Position numbers and translations under genes: made by a program. Positions 41,931 to 49,090 of a stretch of 49,090 bases of DNA are shown here, in pieces (positions within the stretch are counted from its first letter, which is position 1; each line of letters opens with the position of its first letter). The stretch comes from Micromonosporaceae bacterium. Its GTDB lineage: Bacteria > Actinomycetota > Actinomycetes > Mycobacteriales > Micromonosporaceae. The notes below the pieces were generated by a model. It saw nothing but the letters and a program-made list of their open reading frames with translations. It ran no database searches and was not told the DNA's origin. The DNA lies in the NCBI GenBank assembly GCA_007130245.1, contig SLSW01000234.1, positions 1 through 49,090 on the forward strand. Direction: 5' to 3'.

Positions 41931-43445
41931 TTACCGCGTGACGAACTCGGCGAGGTGAGCGGCCTGCGCGACGCGGCTCGGCTCGTGCACGTACATCATG
42001 TGCCCCGCCTCGTAGTAGCGGAACTCGATGTTGTCGCGCAGCTCCGGCGGGACCTGCAGGTGCGCCATGGTGTGCTCGGCCGCGAAGTACGGCGTGGCGC
42101 CATCGTGGTAGCCGCACGCCACATGCACCCGAAGGTACGGATTGGCCCGCATCGCCTCCGACAGCTTGTCGGCCACGCTGATGTTCTGGCCCTCGAACTC
42201 CTTGAACGACCACGGGTGCACCTGGCGGGACAGGATCTCGTAGGCCAGGTCCGAGGCGAACCCGAGCTCGGCGCGCACGTAGTGGTTGAACGCGGCCGTG
42301 TACGGACCCATGATCGCGTTGATGGACGGGTCGGCCGACCAGTGCTCGCGACCGTAGTCGGTGTCCCACCCGGTGAACCGGCCGTCCAGCCGGCCGACGG
42401 TGCGGCGGCGGTGCCGCAGCAGCTCGGTGAAGAACCGGATGTGCTCGATACGCAGATCCACCCGGTCCACATAGTCCTCACTCAGCCCGGTCAGCGCCGC
42501 CAGCTTCGCCACCGCCGCCGCCCGCTCGTCGGCGGTCAGCCGCGACCCGCGCGAGAGCACCCACGGATAGTCACCGGCGGCGTAGGCCTCGGCCTCGTCG
42601 AGCACGTCGCGCAGCGGCCGGTCGCCGTGCAGCCCGTGGTAGTGGGCGATCGCGGCGTAGGTCGGCAGGAACATCGCGTACGGGTGGTCGTTGTGACCGT
42701 TGCCGCGCAGCAGGCCCAGGTCCAGCACCGTGGAGATCAGCATCAGACCGTTGAGGTTCATGCCGTACCGCTCCTGCAGGTGCCGCGCCAGCGCGGCCGC
42801 CCGCAGCGTGCCGTACGACTCTCCGCACAGGTACTTCGGCGACAGCCACCGCCCGTTGCGGCTGGTCCACAACCGGATCATCTCGCCGACGGACTCGATG
42901 TCGCCGCCGAAGCCGTGGAACTCCTTGGACTTCTCGCCCTTGGTGGCGCGGGAGTAGCCGGTGGAGACCGGGTCGATGAACACCAGGTCGGACGCCGCCA
43001 GCAAGGTGTGGGGGTTGTCCACCAGGTCGTACGGGGGCGGGGTCAGCGACCCGACGTCGCCGGAGTCGGCCAGCCGCGGCCCGAGCACCCCCAGGTGCAG
43101 CCACACGCTGGAGGAGCCGGGGCCGCCGTTGAACGCAAACGTCACCGGGCGGTCGGCGTCGGCGCCGTCGAGGGTGTACGAGGTGAGGAACATCTCGGCC
43201 TTGGGCTGGTGGCCGTCGAACTTCTCGTCGTCGTCGTGTTTCTCGTAGCGCAGCACGATCCGCCCGCTGGTGGCGGTGTAGTTGAGCTCGGTGCCGTCGG
43301 CGGCGCGTACGGAGTGCCGGGTCACCACCAGTTCGTCAGCCGGTTCCTTGCCGTCCTTGCCTTTCTTGCCGTTCGTGTCGCTGTCCTTGTCCGGCGCCGC
43401 GGCGGCCTCCTCCTTGGGCGGTCGGGAGTTCTGTTCGTCGGCCAC
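41931..43445 (-). CDS. Serine carboxypeptidase-like protein, S10 family
   Basis: A 504-aa alpha/beta-hydrolase of the S10 family. Oxyanion segment FNGGPGSSSVW, nucleophile GESYG, Asp in CGYHDGATPYF, His in YEAGHMMY. The N-terminal 45 residues are charged and low-complexity (EEAAAAPDKDSDTNGKKGKDGK), with no signal peptide, so the enzyme appears cytoplasmic, unlike eukaryotic S10 enzymes. GTG 43445 is preceded by a perfect AGGAGG. A 9-bp tandem repeat lies just upstream in the presumed 5' UTR. Single gene. Confidence 0.92.
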   Translation of the reverse strand: MADEQNSRPPKEEAAAAPDKDSDTNGKKGKDGKEPADELVVTRHSVRAADGTELNYTATSGRIVLRYEKHDDDEKFDGHQPKAEMFLTSYTLDGADADRPVTFAFNGGPGSSSVWLHLGVLGPRLADSGDVGSLTPPPYDLVDNPHTLLAASDLVFIDPVSTGYSRATKGEKSKEFHGFGGDIESVGEMIRLWTSRNGRWLSPKYLCGESYGTLRAAALARHLQERYGMNLNGLMLISTVLDLGLLRGNGHNDHPYAMFLPTYAAIAHYHGLHGDRPLRDVLDEAEAYAAGDYPWVLSRGSRLTADERAAAVAKLAALTGLSEDYVDRVDLRIEHIRFFTELLRHRRRTVGRLDGRFTGWDTDYGREHWSADPSINAIMGPYTAAFNHYVRAELGFASDLAYEILSRQVHPWSFKEFEGQNISVADKLSEAMRANPYLRVHVACGYHDGATPYFAAEHTMAHLQVPPELRDNIEFRYYEAGHMMYVHEPSRVAQAAHLAEFVTR

Positions 43446-43458
43446 GGATACCTCCTGA

Positions 43459-43510
43459 GGTTCGAGGGGTTCGAGGGGTTCGAGGGGTTCGAGGGGTCGG
43501 AGGGGTTCAG
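43459..43510. repeat. 9-bp tandem repeat (about 5.7 copies) upstream of the S10 peptidase
   Basis: Four exact copies of GGTTCGAGG (43459-43494), then one variant GGTCGGAGG and a partial copy. The array starts 13 bp upstream of the S10 start codon and its Shine-Dalgarno, inside the probable 5' leader. The unit is a multiple of three but outside the coding frame. Such short arrays can vary in copy number by slippage. Confidence 0.85.
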
Positions 43511-43632
43511 ACGGAATCGGCGAACGCCGCCCCGGCCATGATCATCACGATGGTGGCAACGCCGTCGGCGGCCACCGTGTCACCGAATGCGCAGCGCAGG
43601 CGCGTGCAGGTAACGGCCGGGAGGTCACGCAC
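43507..43632 (-). CDS. Possible small leaderless ORF, unknown
   Basis: A 41-aa frame from GTG 43632. It has a TACGGT box exactly 6 nt before the start, as in other leaderless genes of the window. The peptide has two cysteines (TCTRLRC) and a hydrophobic C-terminal half (GVATIVMIMAGAAFA) that could insert in a membrane. No known family. The rest of the gap to the Smr gene (43633-43764) shows nothing else. It may be a chance frame. Confidence 0.3.
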   Translation of the reverse strand: MRDLPAVTCTRLRCAFGDTVAADGVATIVMIMAGAAFADSV

Positions 43633-43764
43633 GCCTGTACCGTACCGCGCCCTGACCACCCCGACGACGCCGAACGCGACGCGATGGCCACCCATCGCGA
43701 TCTTGGACGCTACATGCCCTCACCGGGGCCACGATCGACCAAGATCTCCCCCGGTTCGGGTGCT

Positions 43765-44019
43765 CTATTTCCAGCGGAAGTGCACGAACACGCGGCCGAA
43801 GTTCTTGGAGTCCTTCTCCACCCGGTGGTAGAGGGCCTTGATCTCCTTCTGCTCCAGAAATCGCAGCACCCGCTTCTTCAGCGCACCGGACCCTTTGCCC
43901 GGAATGATCTCTACCACCGGCGCCTTGGTCCGCACCGCCTCGTCGATAATGTCCTGCAGCGCCCGATCGATGTCGCGACCGCGGTTGTAGATGTCGTGCA
44001 GGTCGAGCTTGAGCTTCAT
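43765..44019 (-). CDS. Smr-domain protein (small MutS-related)
   Basis: An 84-aa stand-alone Smr domain. It shows the N-terminal LDLHDIYNRGRDIDRALQDII and the glycine loop VVEIIPGKGSGALKKRVLRFL, corresponding to the usual LDLHG and HGXG motifs, the latter here reading GKGSG. Smr domains nick or bind branched DNA, or act on stalled ribosomes/mRNA; which applies here is not known. The ATG is 34 bp downstream of tRNA-Lys, on the same strand, so they may share a transcript. Confidence 0.85.
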   Translation of the reverse strand: MKLKLDLHDIYNRGRDIDRALQDIIDEAVRTKAPVVEIIPGKGSGALKKRVLRFLEQKEIKALYHRVEKDSKNFGRVFVHFRWK

Positions 44020-44052
44020 GTCCCGTCCTCGGCAGGTGGCCTCGCCGGGTGC

Positions 44053-44128
44053 TGGTGCGCCGCCAGGGACTCGAACCCCGAACCCGCTGGTTAAGAGCCA
44101 GCTGCTCTGCCAATTGAGCTAGCGGCGC
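44053..44128 (-). tRNA. tRNA-Lys (anticodon CUU)
   Basis: On the reverse strand, the acceptor stem pairs GCGCCGC with GCGGCGC, followed by discriminator A and encoded CCA. The D arm is TAGCTCAATTGGCAGAGC, the anticodon loop CUCUUAA gives CUU, and the T arm contains GGTTCGAGTCC. Total 76 nt with CCA. The plus strand shows the complementary pattern. Confidence 0.96.
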
Positions 44129-44229
44129 CGGAATCGGCAGCGGGACAAACCTTAGCACAACGGCCACACCGGCGGCGGCACGCGTCCCCGGTGAGGCACC
44201 ATAGTCACCATCCCCCACGGAGGAAGAGA

Positions 44230-45441
44230 ATGGCAGCACAGAATACCCCTGTCCGGTCCCGTCACCGCGGCTCCCGCGCCGTCGTCAGCGCACTCGCCTT
44301 GCTGCTGGTGGTAACCGGCTGTACCGCCGGTGGCGGCACCGGCGGACCGGACGGCCAGCACGTCACCGCGACCATCCTGGAACCGGCCGACAACACCGTC
44401 GACGTGGTCACCTCCACCTCGATCGAGTTCGCCACCGAGAACGCCGTCGAGACGACGGTGGAGCTGGCCGACCTGGCCGGCAACTACGTCGACGGCGAGC
44501 TCAGCCCGGACGGCACCCGGTGGCGTCCGGGCGCCCAGTTGGAGTGGGACACCACCTACGTGGCGACCGTGACCGCGATCTCGCAGGACGGTGAACCGGT
44601 CATCGCCACCAGCCAGTTCACGACCATGCCCGAGCCGGCGAACACCGTGCGGGTGTTCAGCTTCCTCGCCTCCGACAACGTGGTCGGGGTGGCGATGCCG
44701 CTGCGCATCGAGTTCAAGGACGACGCCAACAGTCCGCAGCCGATCCCGGAGGAGTACCGCGCAGAGGTCGAGCGGCGCATGCACGTGCGCACCGAGCCGG
44801 CGCAGGAGGGGACGTGGCACTGGCGCAGCGGCTGGGAGGTGCACTACCGGCCGGAGGAGTTCTGGCAGCCCGGCACCCAGATCCACTACCGGCTCACCAC
44901 CGGTGGCTTGCCCGTGGGCGACGACCGCTACCTGCGCAACGACCTGAACGTCAGCCTCGCGGTCGGCCGGGAGATCACGATGTCGGTCGACAACGCCACC
45001 CGGCAGCTGACGGTGCGCAGGGACGGAGAGGTGCTGCGCAGCATCCCGGTGAGCCTGGGACGGCGCGACTTCCCCTCCACCAGCGGCACCTTCGTGATCA
45101 TGGAGAAGTACGAACAGACCGTCTTCGACACCTTCGACGAGCTCGGCCCGGAGGAGGGCTACCGGCTGGACATCGACTACGCGATGCGGTACACGACGCG
45201 GGGCGAGTTCATCCACGCCACGGTCCGCGACGGCGACGAGCTGGGCGAGGAGGACGTCACCCACGGGTGCATCAACATGGCCCGCGACAACGCCGAGTGG
45301 CTGTTCGACCTGACCCACCGATGGGGCGACCCGGTCACCATCGAGGGCACCCGGCGGCAGTTTGAGCGCGGCAACGGCTGGACCGACTGGAACATGAGCT
45401 GGGACGAATACCGGCGCGGCAGCGCACTGTTCGATGGTTGA
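44230..45441 (+). CDS. L,D-transpeptidase lipoprotein (YkuD domain, LdtMt2-like)
   Basis: A 403-aa cell-wall enzyme forming 3-3 peptidoglycan cross-links outside the membrane. Signal peptide with lipobox VVTGC, then two Ig-like domains (about residues 45-250). The catalytic YkuD domain ends in THGCINMARDNAEWLF, with nucleophile C347, and FIHATVRDG supplies the upstream His region. The C-terminal extension (NGWTDWNMSWDEYRRG) is typical of actinobacterial Ldt. ATG 44230 follows GGAGGAAGAG. It begins 101 bp after the divergent tRNA-Lys. Single gene, convergent with none. Confidence 0.94.
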   Translation: MAAQNTPVRSRHRGSRAVVSALALLLVVTGCTAGGGTGGPDGQHVTATILEPADNTVDVVTSTSIEFATENAVETTVELADLAGNYVDGELSPDGTRWRPGAQLEWDTTYVATVTAISQDGEPVIATSQFTTMPEPANTVRVFSFLASDNVVGVAMPLRIEFKDDANSPQPIPEEYRAEVERRMHVRTEPAQEGTWHWRSGWEVHYRPEEFWQPGTQIHYRLTTGGLPVGDDRYLRNDLNVSLAVGREITMSVDNATRQLTVRRDGEVLRSIPVSLGRRDFPSTSGTFVIMEKYEQTVFDTFDELGPEEGYRLDIDYAMRYTTRGEFIHATVRDGDELGEEDVTHGCINMARDNAEWLFDLTHRWGDPVTIEGTRRQFERGNGWTDWNMSWDEYRRGSALFDG

Positions 45442-45470
45442 CCCGGCGCCGGGCTGGGTAGCACCCGGGC

Positions 45471-45869
45471 ATGGGTGCACGGACCAGCCACGCGACGTCG
45501 GGCGTCCCGGCGAACGCGCTTGCCGACAGTGACCTGCTGCGCGAACTCGCTTCGGTGCACCGGACCCGGCACACCACCCTGCGCCACGGTTCCGACCCGG
45601 CGCTGGTCCATCACGACCAGCGCACGGAGGAGCTGGAGCGGGAGTACCTGCGACGGTTCCCCAACCGCGAGATCGACCCGGAGCGGCTCGCCGAGGGGGC
45701 CAGGGCGCGCGGCCACCCCGGTCGCTGGCGCACCGGCGCCGACCAGCCGTGGGACCCGGCGGACTTCGCGGTGGCGGCCGGCCGTGACCCGACGCCGGAG
45801 AACATCGAGTGGGCGCGACGCAGGCTGGCCGAGCGGGACCGTGCGGCCGTGGAGCGGATCGTGCCGTGA
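45471..45869 (+). CDS. DUF6158-like actinobacterial protein
   Basis: A 132-aa soluble, charged, mostly helical protein. Conserved-looking parts are GVPANALADSDLLRELASVHRTRHTTLRHGS, RTEELEREYLRRFPNREIDPERL and ENIEWARRRLAERD. It matches the pattern of DUF6158 proteins from Micromonosporaceae-like genomes. No catalytic motif is visible. It lies between the L,D-transpeptidase and the lanthipeptide genes, 29 bp after the former. The next gene has its own promoter, so it is probably not part of the lanthipeptide cluster. Confidence 0.65.
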   Translation: MGARTSHATSGVPANALADSDLLRELASVHRTRHTTLRHGSDPALVHHDQRTEELEREYLRRFPNREIDPERLAEGARARGHPGRWRTGADQPWDPADFAVAAGRDPTPENIEWARRRLAERDRAAVERIVP

Positions 45870-45910
45870 CCAGAGCGTGTGCGTAGGGGGCGCGGCGCGC
45901 TCACCACGCG

Positions 45911-45942
45911 TCCATACGACGTCCAGTGGCACTTCCTAGGCT
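45911..45942 (+). promoter_or_regulatory. SARP-type promoter candidate for the lanthipeptide precursor
   Basis: TCCATAC (45911-45917) and TCCAGTG (45922-45928) repeat with an 11-bp period. The second ends 8 bp before TAGGCT (45937-45942). Transcription would start about 33 nt before the precursor ATG. The same spacing and an identical second heptamer and -10 occur at 2929-2960. Confidence 0.6.
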
Positions 45943-45981
45943 GTCGGCAACGCGACGGCTGACGAAAGGAGGTGACCCGTC

Positions 45982-46107
45982 ATGGCGGAGGTGCTTGCTC
46001 TGCAGGACGTGGAGCTGGAGGGTCCGGACAGCGCGACTCCGCGCACCGGTGGCTGCTGCTTCAGCAACTGGGCCAGCTTGTCCGATTTCACGATCGAGGA
46101 ACAGTGA
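45982..46107 (+). CDS. lanA: Class III lanthipeptide precursor peptide
   Basis: A 41-aa precursor. The acidic leader contains VLALQDVELEG, matching the hydrophobic-X-LQ motif that class III LanKC enzymes recognise. It ends near TPRTGG and is followed by the core CCFSNWASLSDFTIEEQ. Both Cys are at the very start of the core and all Ser/Thr come after them, opposite to the SXXSX(2-5)C order of labyrinthopeptin or SapB. The gene has a perfect anti-16S ribosome site (AAAGGAGGTGA) and lies 98 bp before LanKC. The GG before CC resembles a double-glycine cleavage site. Final structure cannot be predicted. Confidence 0.85.
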   Translation: MAEVLALQDVELEGPDSATPRTGGCCFSNWASLSDFTIEEQ

Positions 46108-46205
46108 CCACCAGCTGGACCTGACCCGGTGGGCGGGGCGGCCCGGGGTGATACCTAGACCGCCCCGGCTATCGGGAGACGCCCGCGGGAGAAGGGTGGT
46201 CCGTC

Positions 46206-48797
46206 GTGGATGTGAAGGTGCTGTGGTGCACGTTCGCCGACCAGGACTACTATGAGCCGTTGCACCGGTTCCGCAGCGGCGGACCCGAGTACGACCCGTC
46301 CGAGCCGCCCGCCGGTTGGACGCGGACCCGGCAGGGGATCTGGACGACCTGGGACCCGCCCGGCGGCGAACGGCCGGACCAGGGCTGGAAGATCCACGTC
46401 TCGGCGGCGCGGAAGGCCGCAGGTCGAGTGCTGGACACCGTCGCCGCCGTGTGCGCCCGCGCCGGGGTGCCGTTCAAGCACGTGGCCGACGAGTTCTCTT
46501 TCCTGCAGATCGGGCACAAGCACGGCGTACGCTCCCAGGCGGGGAAGTTCTGCGCGATCTACCCACCGGACGATACCACCACGCGCCGGCTGCTCGAGGA
46601 GCTGGCCGACCGGCTCGCAGACGAGGACGGGCCGTACATCCTCAGCGACCGGCGGTTCCGCGACTCCCGCACGGTGCACTACCGGTACGGCTCGTTCCGT
46701 CGCCGCGATCGGGTGACTCTGGACGGCACCCTGCTACCGCTGGTGCGCGACGGCGCCGGCAATCTGGTTGAGGACGTGCGCACCCACCGGTTCGTGCTGC
46801 CGCCAGGCGTGGATGACCCGTTCGTCGAGGCGTCACCATCGACGGCGGCCTCCGCCGGCGGACCGCGCATCGGCGACTTCCGGGTGGTGGCGGCGCTGGC
46901 GCAGAGCAACGCCGGCGGCACCTACCGGGCGATGGACCCTTCCGGCCGGGAGCTGGTCATGAAGGAGGCCCGCGCCCACACCGGATACCACTGGGACGGC
47001 AGCACCGCGCAGCAACGCCTGCGGCGCGAACATCAGGTGCTGCAGAAGCTGCACGAGCTCGCGCCCGGGCTGGCGCCGGAACCGGTAGCGTACCTGCGCC
47101 AGTGGGAGCACGAGTTCCTGGTCATTGAGCTGGTGCCGGGCACCCCGCTGTTCGCCCACACCGCCCGCGCCAACCCGTACGCCAAGGGCAGCAGCAGCGA
47201 GGCGGAGTTCGCGCACTACTTCGACCTGTGCCGTCGCTGGCTGACCCGCCTGTCGGACACCCTTGACCGGTTGCACGAGCTGGGTTTCCGGTTCGGCGAC
47301 CTGAACCCGCGCAACATCCTGGTCACTGAGGACGGCGGGCTGCGGCTGGTGGACTTCGAGGCGTGCAACCGCATTGACGAACCGCCCATCAAGCTGGCCG
47401 CGCCGGGGTTCGCGCCGCCGGACCCGAACGCGTGGGAGGGCATCGGCGTCGACGAGCACGGCCTGAGTGTGGTGGCGCTGCACCTGCTCGCGCCGCTGCA
47501 GCGGCAGGTGACCCGCCACCCGCCCGCGCTGACCCACCTCGCCGCCCACCTGCGACGGCGCTACCCACCGCCGGATGACGTATGGCAGCTGGCCGTGAAG
47601 CCTTTCGATGCGGACGCCGAGCCGACCGGGCCGAGCCCGGAGGAGCTCGACGCCGACCCGGTCGGCTACCTGCCCCAGTTGCGGGAGGGCGTCAGGCGGG
47701 AACTCGCCGCCACCGCCAGCCCGGACGACCTGGACCGGATCTGGCCGTCGGTCCCGGAGGGTTACGGATCCAACACCTGGTCGCTGGCGTACGGTGCGGC
47801 GGGCGTCCTGCACGCGCTGCACCACTCCGGCGTGGCGGTCGACGCGCCGCTGGTGGCGCGGCTGCGGCGCGAGGCGCTGGCGCGCCGCGAGCAGCTGCCG
47901 CCCGGGTTGCAGGTCGGTGTCACCGGCATCGCGGTGGTGCTGGCCGAGTACGGCTATCTCGACGAGGCGGTCGACCTGGTGCGGGCCGCGCGGGCGCATC
48001 CGCTGACCGGCACGGCCGGCAGCTGGGGGCTGGGCAGCTCCGGGGTCGGCACCGCGCTGCTGGCGCTGCACGCCCGCACCGGTGAGGCTGACCTGCTCGC
48101 CGAAGCGGTGCGCCTCGGCGAGCAGCTGCCGCTGACCGACCCGGTGGCGCTGCTCGGCGAGCACAACCCGACCGGGCTGCTGCACGGGCGCGCCGGTGTG
48201 GCCCTGTTCCTGCACCAGCTCTGGCAGGTCACCGGGGACAAGCGGTTCCTCGACGACGGCACCGGGTTGCTGCACGCCGAGCTGGAGCGGGGACAGGACG
48301 AGGGCGGGCAACTGCTGTTCCGCGACGACGACCGCAGCACCCGGTTGATGCCCTACCTGGCGATCGGGTCGGCCGGCGTCGGCCTGGTGCTCACCCGGTA
48401 CGCGCAGGCCGGCGGCGACGAGCGGGTGACCGCCGCGCTCGGCCCGGTGCTGGCCGCCGCCGAGCAGCCGGTGACCATGGAGGCCGGGCTCTACCAGGGG
48501 CTGGCCGGGTTGGCTTTCGTCCACGCCGAGCACGCCGACCTGGCCGGCGTCGGTGATCCGGAGGCCCGGGAGCGCGCGGTCCGGCTGGCAGCCGGACTGG
48601 CCCTGTACGCCGTACCCGGCCCGGATGGCCGGGCACGCTTCCTCGGCTCGGGCGCCCTGCGGTTCAGCACCGAACTGGCCACCGGCGCCGCCGGCGTGCT
48701 GCTGACACTCGACCGGATCCTCACCGGCGCCACCGGCCAGCTGTTCCTGTCCCCGATCGAACAGGGTGCAGGTGGCAGGGGTTCCGGATGGACCTGA
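46206..48797 (+). CDS. lanKC: Class III lanthipeptide synthetase LanKC
   Basis: An 863-aa trifunctional enzyme. Residues 1-210 form the lyase domain (FADQDYYEPLHRFRSGG at the start). Residues about 215-480 are the Ser/Thr kinase: K253 in LVMKEARAH, catalytic D365 and N370 in FGDLNPRNILV, and metal-binding D383 in VDFEACN. Residues about 510-863 are a LanC-like cyclase (GYGSNTWSLAYGAAG, GLYQGLAGLA). No Cys is found in the cyclase part and the WCHG zinc motif is absent, so this is class III (LanKC), not class IV LanL. It phosphorylates then eliminates core Ser/Thr and joins Cys. GTG 46206. Its last 10 bp overlap a decayed LanKC copy. Confidence 0.92.
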   Translation: MDVKVLWCTFADQDYYEPLHRFRSGGPEYDPSEPPAGWTRTRQGIWTTWDPPGGERPDQGWKIHVSAARKAAGRVLDTVAAVCARAGVPFKHVADEFSFLQIGHKHGVRSQAGKFCAIYPPDDTTTRRLLEELADRLADEDGPYILSDRRFRDSRTVHYRYGSFRRRDRVTLDGTLLPLVRDGAGNLVEDVRTHRFVLPPGVDDPFVEASPSTAASAGGPRIGDFRVVAALAQSNAGGTYRAMDPSGRELVMKEARAHTGYHWDGSTAQQRLRREHQVLQKLHELAPGLAPEPVAYLRQWEHEFLVIELVPGTPLFAHTARANPYAKGSSSEAEFAHYFDLCRRWLTRLSDTLDRLHELGFRFGDLNPRNILVTEDGGLRLVDFEACNRIDEPPIKLAAPGFAPPDPNAWEGIGVDEHGLSVVALHLLAPLQRQVTRHPPALTHLAAHLRRRYPPPDDVWQLAVKPFDADAEPTGPSPEELDADPVGYLPQLREGVRRELAATASPDDLDRIWPSVPEGYGSNTWSLAYGAAGVLHALHHSGVAVDAPLVARLRREALARREQLPPGLQVGVTGIAVVLAEYGYLDEAVDLVRAARAHPLTGTAGSWGLGSSGVGTALLALHARTGEADLLAEAVRLGEQLPLTDPVALLGEHNPTGLLHGRAGVALFLHQLWQVTGDKRFLDDGTGLLHAELERGQDEGGQLLFRDDDRSTRLMPYLAIGSAGVGLVLTRYAQAGGDERVTAALGPVLAAAEQPVTMEAGLYQGLAGLAFVHAEHADLAGVGDPEARERAVRLAAGLALYAVPGPDGRARFLGSGALRFSTELATGAAGVLLTLDRILTGATGQLFLSPIEQGAGGRGSGWT

Positions 48798-49090
48798 TGG
48801 GGCTCACCTACACCTTGCCGACCCGGACTACTACGAGCCGCTCGAGCGGATGCGCGACACTGCGGGAGTGGGAGCACGAGTTTCTGGTCACCGAGCTGGT
48901 GCCGGGTGAGGTGTTGTACGGGTATGTGGCGCGCGCCAACCCGTACCTGAGCGGCAGCGGCGACACCGAATTTGAGGCTTACTTCGCCCGCTGCCTGGGC
49001 TACCTGAAACAAACTGTCGGCGACGGTGGACCGGCTGCACGGGCTGGGCTACCGGTTCGGTGACCTGAACCCGCGCTGTTTCTCGGCGGA
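48788..49090 (+). pseudogene. Decayed second lanKC, truncated by the window end
   Basis: Reading frames must be switched to follow homology. MDLMGLTYT aligns with the LanKC start. A 1-base loss then moves the frame to ADPDYYEPLERMRDTA. About 270 residues (LanKC 27-296) are missing, after which LREWEHEFLVTELVPGEVLYGY and ARANPYLSGSGDTEFEAYF continue in the first frame. A further 1-base loss precedes TVDRLHGLGYRFGDLNPR, and the sequence then diverges (CFSA) to the edge. It is therefore an inactive tandem paralogue, not a functional gene. It starts inside the lanKC stop region. Confidence 0.85.

Noticed and set aside
43459-43510. Tandem repeat considered as a CRISPR array
   Set aside because: Units are 9 bp with no spacers; no cas genes in the window.
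49060-49090. CFSA at the window edge considered as a trace of a second lanthipeptide core (CCFS)
   Set aside because: Four residues in a frame-shifted tail are too few to support this.

Overview
High-GC, gene-dense actinobacterial chromosome, most like a filamentous Micromonosporaceae-type organism. This is inferred from the strong G/C third-position bias, a WhiB-like protein, a group 2 sigma factor, a HemD/winged-helix regulator, class III lanthipeptide genes, Uma2/VapBC/WYL families, and the many 4-bp ATGA/GTGA start-stop overlaps. Several genes have a TANNNT -10 box only 6-7 nt before the start codon, the pattern of leaderless transcripts. Species cannot be fixed from the sequence alone. 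|| Layout: 81-156 tRNA-Arg(UCU). 591-2797 leftward DUF885 peptidase plus idi. 3004-3111 a small RiPP-precursor-like gene, followed by an S9 peptidase (3332-5164). 5154-9775 leftward WYL regulator and glycolate oxidase glcDEF. 9.9-14.7 kb small accessory genes (SnoaL-like, VOC, vapBC, Uma2, ROK kinase, two membrane proteins). 15.4-24.8 kb two divergent operons: a branched-chain-amino-acid-type ABC importer with an embedded acyl-CoA ligase (leftward), and an APH-like kinase plus ACAD10/11-like enzyme (rightward). 24.9-27.2 kb sigma factor, SDR, WhiB-like. 27.3-35.5 kb two carbohydrate ABC importers flanking a HemD-type regulator. 35.5-38.2 kb FAD oxidoreductase, a gutted GH13-like remnant and a TcmP-like protein. 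38.3-41.8 kb histidine kinase, response regulator and ABC exporter. 41.9-45.9 kb S10 peptidase, Smr protein, tRNA-Lys(CUU), L,D-transpeptidase, DUF6158-like protein. 45.9-49.1 kb class III lanthipeptide precursor, LanKC synthetase and a decayed second LanKC running off the window. || Three systems stand out. (1) The lanthipeptide precursor at 45982 and the orphan peptide gene at 3004 lie 43 kb apart but share one promoter layout: TCCA repeats with an 11-bp period, then exactly 8 bp, then TAGGCT. That is the geometry of SARP/AfsR-activated promoters and implies co-regulation of two RiPP-like peptides. (2) The transporter/ligase operon and the kinase/ACAD operon share a 41-bp dyad between them. 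Together they look like an import, CoA-activation and dehydroxylation route for 4-hydroxy acids, by analogy with levulinate LvaAC and mammalian ACAD10/11. (3) The LanKC precursor has both cysteines at the start of its core and no Cys after any Ser/Thr, the reverse of usual class III order. || Long inverted repeats carrying a GCCGATCTTGCA core sit beside the 3' ends of two leftward genes, one of them in a convergent gap.
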